Shown in pieces: positions 15,742 through 24,243 of a stretch of DNA of 36,691 nucleotides. Source of the DNA: Richelia sp. CSU_2_1 (GTDB lineage Bacteria; Cyanobacteriota; Cyanobacteriia; Cyanobacteriales; Microcoleaceae); contig JAAUPF010000053.1 of assembly GCA_012034575.1 (NCBI GenBank), positions 1-36,691 of the forward strand, given 5' to 3'. Each line of letters starts with the position of its first letter. Positions within the stretch are counted from its first letter, which is position 1. The notes under the pieces are model-generated. The model saw only the letters and a program-made list of their open reading frames with translations. It was not told the origin of the DNA and ran no database searches. The position numbers were made by a program, and so were the translations under genes.

Positions 15742-15797
15742 GGTGCGTCGCTCGACTTTCAATCGCAAACAGCAAGAATTACCCGTGGCGACGCACC
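15742..15797. repeat. Inverted repeat GGTGCGTCGC / GCGACGCACC
   Basis: Perfect 10-base arms (15742-15751 and 15788-15797) lie in the short gap between the converging Uma2 and tkt genes. A related GCGACGCAC string occurs near 19972. Likely a small dispersed palindromic repeat. Confidence 0.65.
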
Positions 15798-15864
15798 CTA
15801 CTTTTACGAATCTATAGAGGGGCTACGATACCAGAATTTAGGATCGCTCTTTAACATAAATTAT

Positions 15865-15897
15865 AAAAAAAACGGGGCAAGTTTTTAACTCGCCCCG
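15865..15897 (-). terminator. Intrinsic terminator of tkt
   Basis: On the minus strand CGGGGCGAG pairs with CTTGCCCCG around a 7-base loop and is followed by eight T residues. It lies about 20 bases after the tkt stop codon. Confidence 0.85.
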
Positions 15898-15915
15898 CCG
15901 CAGATTATACTGTTA

Positions 15916-17931
15916 TTAACCCAACAATGCCTTAGCCTTAGCTACCACATTATCAACGGTGTAGCCAAACTTCTCTAAAGCAACGGGACCCGGTGCCGAA
16001 GCGCCGAATCTGTCGATGCTTACGCTATCACCTTCAGAACCCAAATAACGTCCCCAGCCGAAGCTAGCAGCCGCTTCAACAGCCAAGCGCTTCGTAACAG
16101 CTTTCGGCAGTACGGATTCGCGGTAAGCTGCATCTTGAGCCTCAAACAATTCCCAGCAAGGCATCGAAACTACGCGCACTTTATTGCCTCCAGCGCGCAA
16201 TTTTTCTGCTGCTTCAACGCAGAGGTAAGTTTCGCCACCGGTGCCGATTAAAATGATGTCGGGAGTGCCGCCATCGTCGGACAAAATGTAAGCGCCTTTA
16301 GCAGTTCCTTCGATCGAACTTCCAGCCAAGTTAGGCAAGTTTTGACGGGACAAAGCCATCAAAGTTGGGACTTTCCGGTTTTCGATCGCGACTTTGTAAG
16401 CGCCGGATGTTTCGTTACCATCCGCAGGGCGCATTACTAACAAATCGGGAATGACGCGCAGGGAAGCGATGGTTTCTACCGGTTGGTGAGTTGGGCCGTC
16501 TTCACCCAAAGCTACGGAGTCGTGAGTCATCACGTAAATAACTCCAGCTTCCGAAAGTGCGGACAGGCGAATTGCACCGCGCATGTAGTCAGCAAATACC
16601 AAGAAAGTTGCGCAATAAGGAATCAAACCGCCGTGAAGAAGTAAGCCATTTGCGATCGCGCCCATGCCGTGTTCGCGGACGCCAAACCGCAGGTTGCGAC
16701 CTTCGTACTGACCTTTTTGGAAGTCTTTTTCACCCTTCAACAAAGTCATGTTAGAAGATGCCAAGTCAGCAGAACCGCCGATCAATTCAGGCAACACGCT
16801 TGCCAAAGCATTCAAGCATTTTCCTGAATGATTCCGAGTCGAATCTGCTTTATCTTCTGCCTTGTAAGTCGGCAAAACTTTATCCCAACCTTCGGGAAGT
16901 TTGCCGGCAACAGTGCGTTCGTATTCTGCTGCTTCTGCGGGATAAGCTGCTTTATAAGCTGCAAAAGCTGTCTCCCATTCTTTTTCTGCTGCAGCACCTC
17001 GATCGACTGCTTTGCGGAAGTGAGCCAAAGCATCATCAGGAATCACAAACGGCGCGTGTTCCCACTTCAAGAAATCGCGAGTTGCTTTTACTTCAGCATC
17101 GCCCAAAGCAGCACCATGAGCGCTGTAAGAATCCCGTTTGTTGGGAGAACCGTAACCAATAATTGTGCGGACTTTAATCATTGACGGTTTGTCCGTCACT
17201 TTCTTGGCTTCTTCAATAGCTTTGTGAACTGCTTCTAAGCTAGTATCTGCGTCAAGATTGGTATTGTCTACAGTAATGACGTGCCAGTTGTAAGCTTCAA
17301 AACGCTTGCCGACATCTTCAGTAAAGGCTAAGTTAGTGTTGCCTTCGATCGAGATGTGATTGTCATCGTAGAGAGCAATTAATTTACCGAGTCCGAGGTG
17401 TCCTGCCAAGGAACAAGCTTCGCCGGAAACGCCTTCCATGTGGCAACCATCACCCATAATCACGTAGGTGTAGTGGTCAACAATGGTGTTACCGGGCTTG
17501 TTAAATTTAGCAGCAAGATGAGCTTCTGCCATTGCCAAACCGACGGCGTTAGCAATGCCTTGTCCCAGAGGACCTGTGGTAACTTCTACGCCTTCTGTGA
17601 CGAAGTTTTCGGGGTGTCCGGGAGTTTTGGATTCCCACTGACGGAATTGCTTGATGTCATCAAGGGAGACGCTATCGTAGCCGGTCAAGTGCATGAGGGC
17701 GTACTGTAGCATACAGCCGTGGCCCGCTGAGAGCACGAAGCGATCGCGGTTGAACCACTTGGGGTTTTTGGGATTGAACCGCATGAACCGATCCCACAGC
17801 ACGAAAGCCATAGGGGCAGCGCCCATCGGCAGTCCCGGATGTCCAGATTTTGCTTTTTCTACCGCGTCGATGGCCAGAAAGCGGATAGAGTTGATGCAGA
17901 GTTCTTCGAGAGATTGAGTTGCGACAGCCAT
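15916..17931 (-). CDS. tkt: Transketolase
   Basis: The 671-residue product is a full-length transketolase, which moves two-carbon ketol units between sugar phosphates in the Calvin cycle and pentose phosphate pathway using thiamine diphosphate and Mg2+. Visible motifs are the N-terminal [10 protein letters not shown] substrate loop, the cofactor motif GDGCHMEG...[13 protein letters not shown] (here LIALYDDN), the middle-domain [11 protein letters not shown] and the C-terminal RFGASAPGP. The ATG at 17929-17931 was chosen because family members begin with a [15 protein letters not shown] sequence; the open frame extends 36 codons further without resemblance. A strong terminator follows. It is divergent from lysS across a repeat-rich gap, and a piece of its 3' end is duplicated at 14632-14774. 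Confidence 0.97.
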   Translation of the reverse strand: MAVATQSLEELCINSIRFLAIDAVEKAKSGHPGLPMGAAPMAFVLWDRFMRFNPKNPKWFNRDRFVLSAGHGCMLQYALMHLTGYDSVSLDDIKQFRQWESKTPGHPENFVTEGVEVTTGPLGQGIANAVGLAMAEAHLAAKFNKPGNTIVDHYTYVIMGDGCHMEGVSGEACSLAGHLGLGKLIALYDDNHISIEGNTNLAFTEDVGKRFEAYNWHVITVDNTNLDADTSLEAVHKAIEEAKKVTDKPSMIKVRTIIGYGSPNKRDSYSAHGAALGDAEVKATRDFLKWEHAPFVIPDDALAHFRKAVDRGAAAEKEWETAFAAYKAAYPAEAAEYERTVAGKLPEGWDKVLPTYKAEDKADSTRNHSGKCLNALASVLPELIGGSADLASSNMTLLKGEKDFQKGQYEGRNLRFGVREHGMGAIANGLLLHGGLIPYCATFLVFADYMRGAIRLSALSEAGVIYVMTHDSVALGEDGPTHQPVETIASLRVIPDLLVMRPADGNETSGAYKVAIENRKVPTLMALSRQNLPNLAGSSIEGTAKGAYILSDDGGTPDIILIGTGGETYLCVEAAEKLRAGGNKVRVVSMPCWELFEAQDAAYRESVLPKAVTKRLAVEAAASFGWGRYLGSEGDSVSIDRFGASAPGPVALEKFGYTVDNVVAKAKALLG

Positions 17932-18167
17932 AATGATGGTTTTTAGATTCTGATGAGTTAAGTGTGAGAGTGGTCGATTCTGGCAGAGGCACGGGGAGTC
18001 GAGTTCGACTTGAGTTCGATCGCTTGCCGGTCTGCTCAATTGGGGAACTGCCGTGAGGCTGCACTACATATCATCTCACCACTTGGACTCGACGAACAAC
18101 TTATTTTTTTAATGTTTCGGTAGCTTTGTATTGTCGATCGCAATTTGCGATCGGAGATATTTCTGAG

Positions 18168-18214
18168 GACAGTTGACAGTTGACAGTTGACAGTTGACAG
18201 TTGACAGTTGACAG
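18168..18214. repeat. Heptanucleotide tandem repeat (TTGACAG)
   Basis: About 6.7 perfect tandem copies of GACAGTT between the divergent tkt and lysS genes. Confidence 0.92.
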
Positions 18215-18275
18215 ATTTTCAATTTCTCTCAGGGAACCAGTAAAGATCGCTGAAACCCTTGATATTACATTATTT

Positions 18276-18317
18276 TCCTTCTTCCTTCTTCCTTCTTCCT
18301 TCTTCCTTCTTCCTTCT
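18276..18317. repeat. Heptanucleotide tandem repeat (CCTTCTT)
   Basis: Six tandem copies of CCTTCTT, ending 33 bases before the lysS start codon. A pyrimidine-rich RNA leader would be expected if transcription starts upstream. Confidence 0.92.
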
Positions 18318-18350
18318 GCTATATTCATAATTTTAATCGGACAATAACTA

Positions 18351-19904
18351 ATGACTCTCAGCGAAGCCGAAGTCCGCAGTCAAAAAGTAGCAGAACTGCG
18401 ATCGCAAGGCATAGAACCGTATCCCAGTCAATCTTACGCGCGATCGCACTCAGCAAAGCAAGTTCGGGAATTATTTAGCCAGCCGGGAAAGGAACTCCAA
18501 AACGGAGAAACTGACCCCGATGAAATTTCCCTGCGAGTAGGCGGCCGCATCACTTCCAAGCGCGACAGCGGCAGCATTTGCTTTATCGATTTAAAGGACG
18601 CTACAGACAAAATTCAACTCAAAATTGAGAAAAAAATTGTCACCGGTGAAGTCGGTTTGAGTTTCAAACAAATTAAAAGTTTACTTGATGTCGGCGATTT
18701 TGTCGGCGTTGAAGGTATTGGCTGTCGCACTCAGAAGGGAGAACTTTCGATTTCAGTGCGGGAATTCACGCTGTTATCAAAAGCTACCATTCAATTTCCC
18801 GACTCTTATTATGGAATTAACGACCCCGAAGTTTGCCGCCGTCACCGCGAGATGGATTTGGCTAGCAACCAAGATGCCCTCAACCGTTTCATGCTGCGCA
18901 GCCGCATCGTGCAAAGCATTCGTTCCTATCTCTGGAATGCCAATTTTTATGAAATAGAAACGCCGACGCTGCAAGCTATTTACGGCGGTGCTGCTGCTAA
19001 GCCATTCATCACGCACCACAATGCTTTGGATGTGGATTTGTATTTGCGCGTCGCACCGGAATTGTTCTTAAAAAGGGCGATTTGCGGCGGTTTCGAGCGG
19101 GTGTTTGAACTCGGGAAAGCTTTTAGAAATGAGGGAATTGACAGCACTCACAATCCCGAGTTTACCTCTTTGGAAGTTTACCAATCTTATGCAGATTACT
19201 TCGACATTTTAGCAGTTGTAGAAGATGTCATGGGTTGTGCGGCTGAGGCTGTACTTGGGGATGTCAAAGAAGTTGACAATCAAGGACAATTAATTAGTTT
19301 AGAACGCAAGTTCGACTACAGCGAAAAATATCCCAGTTTTACCGGCCAACACTGGCAAGTGAAAACGATGGTGGAAGCTGTTAAAGACGAGTTGGGATTG
19401 GATTTTGAAAGCTTGGATTTGGCAAGCGCGATCGAATCTGCAACTAAGCTAGAATTGCACCTTTCTAAATTAGAAAAACAGAGTTTGGGCTACGTACTGT
19501 ATGCTGTTTTTGACAAATTAGTTGTTCCGAAATTAATTCAGCCTACTTTTATCATTGACTTTCCCGTCGAAGTCAGTCCTTTAGCGAAAGGACACCGCAG
19601 CAAACCGGGATTTGTCGAGCGTTTCGAGTTGTTTATTAACGGCATGGAATACTCGAACGGTTTCTCGGAATTGAACGATCCGAAGGAACAAAGAAAGCGG
19701 TTTGAGGAACAGCTAGCGCAGAAAGATGCAGGCGATGACGAAGCGCATCCTATGGATGAAGACTTTATTCAAGCGCTATCTTTGGGGATGCCTAATTGCG
19801 CGGGAATGGGCATCGGTGTTGATAGGTTGGTGATGTTGTTAACTAATACTCAAAGCATCCGAGATGCGGTGATGTTCCCGACAATGAAGCCTGTTAAAGA
19901 TTAG
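18351..19904 (+). CDS. lysS: Lysyl-tRNA synthetase, class II
   Basis: The 517-residue product charges tRNA-Lys with lysine using ATP. It has the N-terminal anticodon-binding OB fold (about 55-160; VGGRITSKRDSG, FIDLKD) and a class II catalytic domain with motif 1 around 178-215, motif 2 FRNEGIDSTHNPEFTS (about 261-276) and motif 3 GMGIGVDRLVMLL (about 484-496). The length fits the bacterial family. The ATG start follows the CCTTCTT array and a short TTTAATCGGACAATAACTA leader without a strong Shine-Dalgarno site. No fusion or missing motif was seen. Confidence 0.97.
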   Translation: MTLSEAEVRSQKVAELRSQGIEPYPSQSYARSHSAKQVRELFSQPGKELQNGETDPDEISLRVGGRITSKRDSGSICFIDLKDATDKIQLKIEKKIVTGEVGLSFKQIKSLLDVGDFVGVEGIGCRTQKGELSISVREFTLLSKATIQFPDSYYGINDPEVCRRHREMDLASNQDALNRFMLRSRIVQSIRSYLWNANFYEIETPTLQAIYGGAAAKPFITHHNALDVDLYLRVAPELFLKRAICGGFERVFELGKAFRNEGIDSTHNPEFTSLEVYQSYADYFDILAVVEDVMGCAAEAVLGDVKEVDNQGQLISLERKFDYSEKYPSFTGQHWQVKTMVEAVKDELGLDFESLDLASAIESATKLELHLSKLEKQSLGYVLYAVFDKLVVPKLIQPTFIIDFPVEVSPLAKGHRSKPGFVERFELFINGMEYSNGFSELNDPKEQRKRFEEQLAQKDAGDDEAHPMDEDFIQALSLGMPNCAGMGIGVDRLVMLLTNTQSIRDAVMFPTMKPVKD

Positions 19905-20304
19905 TTGAGAGTCGATCGTTGTAGGGCGCGCCGCCACCGAGAGCTCCCTACATCAACCAACCATCTAGTAGCGACGCACGCCTAAGTTGATAGTCGATCG
20001 TGGTTTAATGTCAGAATAAATCTCGTAGGGGCGGGTTCGCGAATAACATTTATGAATACCAACAATCTAGATAAACCCGCCCTCCCACCAAAAAATTACA
20101 TCAACTTTGATGTTTATTCCACAGGTAAAATGTGAATTGCGCTCGCTCGTTGGGTGGGGGCGGGTTTAGTTCGATCGTCAATTATTCACACATATTGTTG
20201 CGAACCCGCCCCTACGGGATTGATGTCGGGGCGGGTTTGTTAATAACATTTAATGAATACCAAAAATTTAGATGAACCCGCCCTCCCACCACCAACAAAC
20301 TACA
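19905..20304. other. Repeat-filled interval after lysS
   Basis: No gene. Two direct copies of an approximately 80-bp element (20026-20105 and 20227-20309) flank a GGGCGGGTTT...AACCCGCCCC inverted arrangement (20158-20213). The interval lies between converging lysS and the glycosyltransferase gene, and no separate T-run terminator was recognised. Confidence 0.6.
20026..20105. repeat. Direct repeat copy A, GGGGCGGGTT...AACCCGCCCT
   Basis: Shares GGGGCGGGTT, a TAATAACATTTA-like core (here GAATAACATTTA), ATGAATACCAA, AACCCGCCCTCCCACCA and ACATCAAC in order with copy B at 20227-20309. The ends are mutually complementary (GCGGGTT/AACCCGC). Confidence 0.8.
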
Positions 20305-20309
20305 TCAAC
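20227..20309. repeat. Direct repeat copy B, GGGGCGGGTT...AACCCGCCCT
   Basis: Second copy of the element at 20026-20105 with a few substitutions and small indels. Its right end reaches a few bases into the 3' end of the glycosyltransferase gene, so the last codons of that gene derive from or overlap the repeat. Confidence 0.75.
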
Positions 20310-21255
20310 TAACAAACTCAGACAACCAATTCAGCAGATTCAATTTGTGGAGAATAATTTGTCTGGCTTCAGCAATTTTCTCCCTAGCTTCTTGCCAATA
20401 ATCCGGCGTGGCAGTTACCTCTTGAATAAATTCAACTCCTTTTTCGTCCAAACTCGGCAACCGCAGAAAACTTCCAGCCGGCAGCAATTTATCCGCCGCC
20501 CCACCGCCGTAATAAATTGGCAAACACCAAGCTAATAAAGCATCCCACAGCTTCTCGCTAACGTACCATTCATTCTCCGCATAATTTTCAATGGCTAAGT
20601 TGTAATAGTACGGGGCGACGGCGTGCCATTTATTGTGAACAAAGCCGTTGTTGCGCGTCCAAGTTGGCAAGTTTCGCCCGTAAAGGTCAAAATTTACTTC
20701 TCGTTCTTGCAGCAATTTGATAAAATTTAAGCGGTGGCGGTGATTGCTCGATCGACTGATACCAGATGTAATCCAAGAACATAATTTTGTTTTCGGGGGC
20801 GCGGGCATTTCATCTAGTTCTCGAAATGAGTTAGAGTGATACCAAATGGCCGGCATATAATCGGGTTTGGGCGCGAAATCATCGGGACCGGAAATGTAAC
20901 CGCAGTAGAGTTTGGCGCGAGCGTAATTGGCTTTGGTATTTTCAATAACTTCGGGTAAAGGTGGCTCGCGAATTAGGTAAATAATGCGTTCTTTGGGAAC
21001 GCCGCGCATTTTTTTTAAAAGCTCGTCTTCTGAGTTTTGATGCCTTTGTTGGCGAAGTTTTCCCAGCCACGATCGATCTTTTTGCTGTCGGGGAAAGTCG
21101 AATTGATACATGAGTAAAAAATCTGGTTCCGGGTGGTTGGCTAGCATTTGAATGTTGCCCCATTTCCCGAAGTTGTGGGGGGTTTGTTGCCACAGCCAAT
21201 CGCTTTGATTCATTCCTGGATAGGTGGTGATTGCACTGATAATGTTTGGATTCAT
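20305..21255 (-). CDS. Fucosyltransferase-like glycosyltransferase (GT10 type)
   Basis: The 316-residue product matches the C-terminal catalytic half of GT10 (alpha-1,3-fucosyltransferase-like) enzymes: IENYAENEWYVSEKLWDALL followed by CLPIYYGGG is the donor-binding signature, and FDLYGRNLP precedes it. By family knowledge it would transfer a sugar, possibly fucose from GDP-fucose, to a surface or extracellular glycan. Acceptor and donor cannot be fixed from sequence. The ATG at 21255 (MNPNIISAITTYPG) was preferred; an in-frame start 63 bases upstream is possible and neither has a clear ribosome-binding site. There is no membrane segment. The neighbouring methyltransferase gene reads the same way 210 bases upstream. 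Confidence 0.8.
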   Translation of the reverse strand: MNPNIISAITTYPGMNQSDWLWQQTPHNFGKWGNIQMLANHPEPDFLLMYQFDFPRQQKDRSWLGKLRQQRHQNSEDELLKKMRGVPKERIIYLIREPPLPEVIENTKANYARAKLYCGYISGPDDFAPKPDYMPAIWYHSNSFRELDEMPAPPKTKLCSWITSGISRSSNHRHRLNFIKLLQEREVNFDLYGRNLPTWTRNNGFVHNKWHAVAPYYYNLAIENYAENEWYVSEKLWDALLAWCLPIYYGGGAADKLLPAGSFLRLPSLDEKGVEFIQEVTATPDYWQEAREKIAEARQIILHKLNLLNWLSEFVS

Positions 21256-21465
21256 TTCGGATCGTAGGTTTGTAGTAAGGACTTTAACTCTGGAGTTGAG
21301 ACTAAAAAACGATCGCATCTAAAATAATTACGCCCCCCTGATATTCATGGGTTTTGTCTTTTAAGGTTTTAGCGTCGGGTCTGCCCGATACAGTACGATC
21401 GATCGCAAATAATATATGTTTTGTTGCGGGTACTTGCTGTTCTAATTACTCAAGGTACAACTCCA

Positions 21466-22500
21466 TCAGTTTTTTTCGGTCTGGTCTACAGTCTTGTAAG
21501 GCTTCATAGATACTTGACCTAGATCCGCAAAAATTTTACTTGCCAAAATCTTCGCCAAATTAACAGGTACTGCATTGCCGACCATTTTGTAGCCGTTAGA
21601 AATATGGCGGTACTTAAAAATAAAATCATCGGGGAAAGTTTGAATTCTGGCGCACTCCCGCACCGAAAGCCGGCGGTAAGGCTGAGGCGAATTCGGGTCA
21701 AAAATGCGCTTGTCCTTACCAACCAAAATCATTTTACTAGCTTGAGGGTGCAGCGGTGCGTGTCGGGCGCTAGCCTGAATTGTAAAAGAAGTTTCCGACC
21801 AACTTCTGACTCGATTTCGCGACATATAAATGCTTGAGAATCCCAAATCCGCACATTCGTGATTGGGAATAATCGGGTGATAATTATCCAATTTAGATTT
21901 AACTTGAATAGGGGCGATCGACCCCAAGTCGAAAATCGCATCTTGCAGCGTTAAAACATCATTTTCCGGCGCGGGAAACTCAAAACCAAAACCCAAATCC
22001 TGCCGATAACCGACAACAATTACCCTTTCCCTGTCTTGCGGAACCCCAAAATTTTTAGCATTTATTAACTTGAACGAAACCCGATAGCCAATTCCCTCAA
22101 ACTGCGATAAAATATAAGTAAAAGCTACCCGATTTCTGGGTGCCAAAATCCCGCTGACATTCTCAGCAAAAAAAAACAAAGGCTGCTTGTCCCGCACAAT
22201 TCTGATATACTCCCAAAAAAGCTGACCGCGATCGTCCTGAATCCCGCGTTTCGCACCCGCCTCACTCCAACTTTGACAGGGAGGCCCGCCAATAATTCCG
22301 AGAAGGCGATCGGGAATTTCATCAGAATTAATTTTTCGGATATCCCGGCGATCTAAAATAGTTTGAGGATGGTTAAAATTATAGGTATCCCAAATAGCGC
22401 GATCGGACTCATTCGCCCAAATCGGATTGAAGCCAGCCCAACGAAAACCCAAATCCAACCCACCGCAACCCGCAAATAGAGAAATAATATTCCTATCCAT
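21466..22500 (-). CDS. DNA (cytosine-5) methyltransferase, M.HaeIII-like
   Basis: The 344-residue product is a C5 methyltransferase using S-adenosylmethionine. Motif I is SLFAGCGGLDLGF (7-19), motif IV GGPPCQSWSE (71-80) with nucleophile C75, motif VI AENV (112-115), motif VIII QDRERVIVVGYR, and motifs IX/X RRLSVRECARIQTFPDDF and GNAVPVNLA. Both the motifs and the target-recognition part (SSIYMSRNRVRSW, FTIQASARHAPLHPQA) resemble M.HaeIII as remembered, which suggests GGCC specificity; this is inference. The ATG at 22498-22500 has GGAAGGTG just upstream. A longer frame runs through 9- and 12-bp repeats and is rejected. No restriction endonuclease gene is adjacent, so it is probably a solitary methyltransferase. 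Confidence 0.93.
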   Translation of the reverse strand: MDRNIISLFAGCGGLDLGFRWAGFNPIWANESDRAIWDTYNFNHPQTILDRRDIRKINSDEIPDRLLGIIGGPPCQSWSEAGAKRGIQDDRGQLFWEYIRIVRDKQPLFFFAENVSGILAPRNRVAFTYILSQFEGIGYRVSFKLINAKNFGVPQDRERVIVVGYRQDLGFGFEFPAPENDVLTLQDAIFDLGSIAPIQVKSKLDNYHPIIPNHECADLGFSSIYMSRNRVRSWSETSFTIQASARHAPLHPQASKMILVGKDKRIFDPNSPQPYRRLSVRECARIQTFPDDFIFKYRHISNGYKMVGNAVPVNLAKILASKIFADLGQVSMKPYKTVDQTEKN

Positions 22501-22517
22501 ATTTTTCACCTTCCTTC

Positions 22518-22574
22518 TTCCCTCTATTCTTCCCTCTATTCTTCTCTCTATTCTTCCCTCTATTCTTCTCTCTC
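22518..22574. repeat. 12-bp tandem repeat CCCTCTATTCTT
   Basis: Nearly five tandem copies with CCCT/TCTC variation, just upstream of the methyltransferase start. Read on the minus strand in frame it gives a spurious (EGRI)n extension of that gene. Confidence 0.85.
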
Positions 22575-22600
22575 TGCGCCCTCTGCGCCCTCTGCGGTTC
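22571..22600. repeat. 9-bp repeat CTCTGCGCC
   Basis: Three tandem units ending in CTCTGCGGTTC. The reverse form, AACCGCAGAGGACGCAGAG, is present at 28494-28512, so it is a dispersed family. Confidence 0.75.
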
Positions 22601-22763
22601 AAAAAAACCCCTTTTTCAACCCACCAAATTTCCCAAAAATAGAGTTTTGCATCACCCGTCACAAACCTTTCAAAGTTTTTAGAAATGCGCGGAGTGTAGC
22701 GGCGGGTTTAAAGCCCCTATATAAAAATTGCGCTATCTTGTGTCAACTGTCAACTGTTTACCG

Positions 22764-22822
22764 CCGATGGATGCAGATAAACGCAGATGTAGGCGAAGCC
22801 TTCCCGAAGGGTACGCAGATAA
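22764..22822. repeat. Nested repeat: GCAGATAAACGCAGAT unit with an internal palindrome
   Basis: GATGCAGATAAACGCAGAT is followed by GTAGGCGAAGCCTTCCCGAA and GGGT, then ACGCAGATAA resumes the first repeat. The inserted piece contains the palindrome CCTTCCCGAAGG. Confidence 0.6.
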
Positions 22823-22832
22823 TTTCCCTGAG

Positions 22833-22872
22833 TGTCAACTATCAACTATCAACTATCAACTATCAACTATCA
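22833..22872. repeat. Heptanucleotide tandem repeat (TCAACTA) abutting folC
   Basis: More than five tandem units of TCAACTA that end exactly at the folC ATG, leaving no room for a Shine-Dalgarno sequence. Confidence 0.88.
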
Positions 22873-24153
22873 ATGAATGCAGAATCCATCCTCAAATCTT
22901 ACCAACACTTCGGCATCCACCTCGGATTAGAGAGAATCAAACAACTTCTCAACAAACTCAACAATCCTCAAGAACAAGTACCGATTATCCACATTGCCGG
23001 CACCAACGGCAAAGGTTCAGTTTGCGCTTATCTGTCTTCCATACTTGCAGAAGCCGGCTATAGAGTCGGGCGCTACACATCCCCGCACTTAATCGATTGG
23101 ACGGAAAGAATTTGCATCAACCAACAGCCGATTTCCCCCACAGAATTACAGCAATACCTAGAACGAATTGTTGCAGCACACCAGGAGATGGAAACTCCGA
23201 CTCAATTTGAAATCATCACTGCCGCAGCTTGGCTGTATTTTGCCGCACAAAAAGTAGATCTTGCCGTCATTGAAACCGGATTGGGCGGCAGATTGGATGC
23301 GACTAATGTTTGCGAAAATCCCTTAGCTTGCGCTATTACTTCAATCAGTCTCGAACACTGGCAAATCCTCGGCCCCACCGTCGCCGATATTGCTGGAGAA
23401 AAAGCCGGAATTCTCAAAGCAAAATGTCCGGCAATTATCGGAGAATTGCCAGAATCTGCGAGAATAGTAGTAGAAAAACGCATTCAAGAATTGGATTGTC
23501 CGGCAATTTGGGTAAAACCCGCACAAGATTTAGGACGAGGATTAGCAGAATATCATCCACATCCAAAAATCAGCGTTCATCAGCCTTCATCAGCGGTTAA
23601 AATAAAATATCAATTGCCCTTGTTGGGAAAGTTTCAATTAATGAATTCAGCGATCGCGATCGCCATTCTCCAAACCCTCCAAAACCGAGGTTGGCAAATT
23701 TCTGAAACCGCAATTCAAAACGGCGTTGCTAAAACTCAATGGCCCGGAAGACTCCAGCAAACAGTTTGGAAAAACCGCCAAATTTTAATTGACGGCGCGC
23801 ACAACCCCGATGCTGCTATAGCTTTGCGCGAATATGTCGATCGCCGTGACAATTCTCCATCACCAATTAATTGGGTAATCGGCATTTTGGCAACTAAAGA
23901 TTGCGAGGATATTTTAAAAGCGTTGCTGAAAAATGGCGATCGGCTTTATCTAGTACCCGTACCCGAACCTAATTCAAAATCGCCCGATGAATTAGCAATT
24001 ATCGCTCAAAAAGTTTGCCAGGAGTTAGCACTGTGTCAAACTTTTTCTGACGTAACGACAGCTTTAGATGCTGCGGTTGGAGGGGACGATTTAACGGTTC
24101 TTTGCGGTTCGCTTTATTTAATTGGATATTTTCTGCAAAAACAAAGATCTTAA
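22873..24153 (+). CDS. folC: Bifunctional folylpolyglutamate synthase / dihydrofolate synthase
   Basis: The 426-residue product is a Mur-ligase-type enzyme that adds glutamate to dihydropteroate and to folates with ATP, in the cytoplasm. The P-loop is GTNGKGSVCAYLSS (about 44-57), followed by YTSPHLIDWTERI, the metal/ATP-site TGLGGRLDATN (about 138-148) and the C-terminal domain with LIDGAHNPDAA. The length is normal. The ATG at 22873 is chosen because residues before it would be translated from TCAACTA repeats (VNYQLST-type); MNAESILKSYQHFG matches family N-termini. It converges on ictB across about 90 bases. Confidence 0.95.
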   Translation: MNAESILKSYQHFGIHLGLERIKQLLNKLNNPQEQVPIIHIAGTNGKGSVCAYLSSILAEAGYRVGRYTSPHLIDWTERICINQQPISPTELQQYLERIVAAHQEMETPTQFEIITAAAWLYFAAQKVDLAVIETGLGGRLDATNVCENPLACAITSISLEHWQILGPTVADIAGEKAGILKAKCPAIIGELPESARIVVEKRIQELDCPAIWVKPAQDLGRGLAEYHPHPKISVHQPSSAVKIKYQLPLLGKFQLMNSAIAIAILQTLQNRGWQISETAIQNGVAKTQWPGRLQQTVWKNRQILIDGAHNPDAAIALREYVDRRDNSPSPINWVIGILATKDCEDILKALLKNGDRLYLVPVPEPNSKSPDELAIIAQKVCQELALCQTFSDVTTALDAAVGGDDLTVLCGSLYLIGYFLQKQRS

Positions 24154-24243
24154 GCTTTTATTCATATAATACTTCGCTGCAACCGACAAATTTGGCCAAA
24201 AACCCGGTTTCTTGGGTGGCGCGATCGCGCGCCGCCCGCATCT

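Larger units (their letters stand above)
17932..18350. other. Divergent tkt/lysS intergenic region with heptanucleotide arrays
   Basis: The region must carry both promoters, but no confident -35/-10 pair was identified. It contains two different 7-bp tandem arrays (18168-18214 and 18276-18317) and GCAATTTGCGATCG-type sequence. No gene was found. Confidence 0.6.
22501..22872. other. Divergent methyltransferase/folC intergenic region, mostly repeats
   Basis: No gene. From left to right: a 12-bp array (22518-22574), a 9-bp CTCTGCGCC array (22571-22600), a GATGCAGATAAACGCAGAT repeat interrupted by a palindromic insert (about 22764-22822), and a TCAACTA array touching the folC start. Promoters are not recognisable. 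Confidence 0.6.

Noticed and set aside
22501..22662. N-terminal extension of the methyltransferase (EGRI repeats)
   Set aside because: Translated from 9- and 12-bp repeats; the ATG at 22498-22500 has a ribosome-binding site and fits motif I spacing.
24188..24240. Terminator between folC and ictB
   Set aside because: GGGTGGCGCGATCGCGCGCCGC is only a partial palindrome with HIP1 sequence and no T-run; more likely dispersed repeat and HIP1 site.
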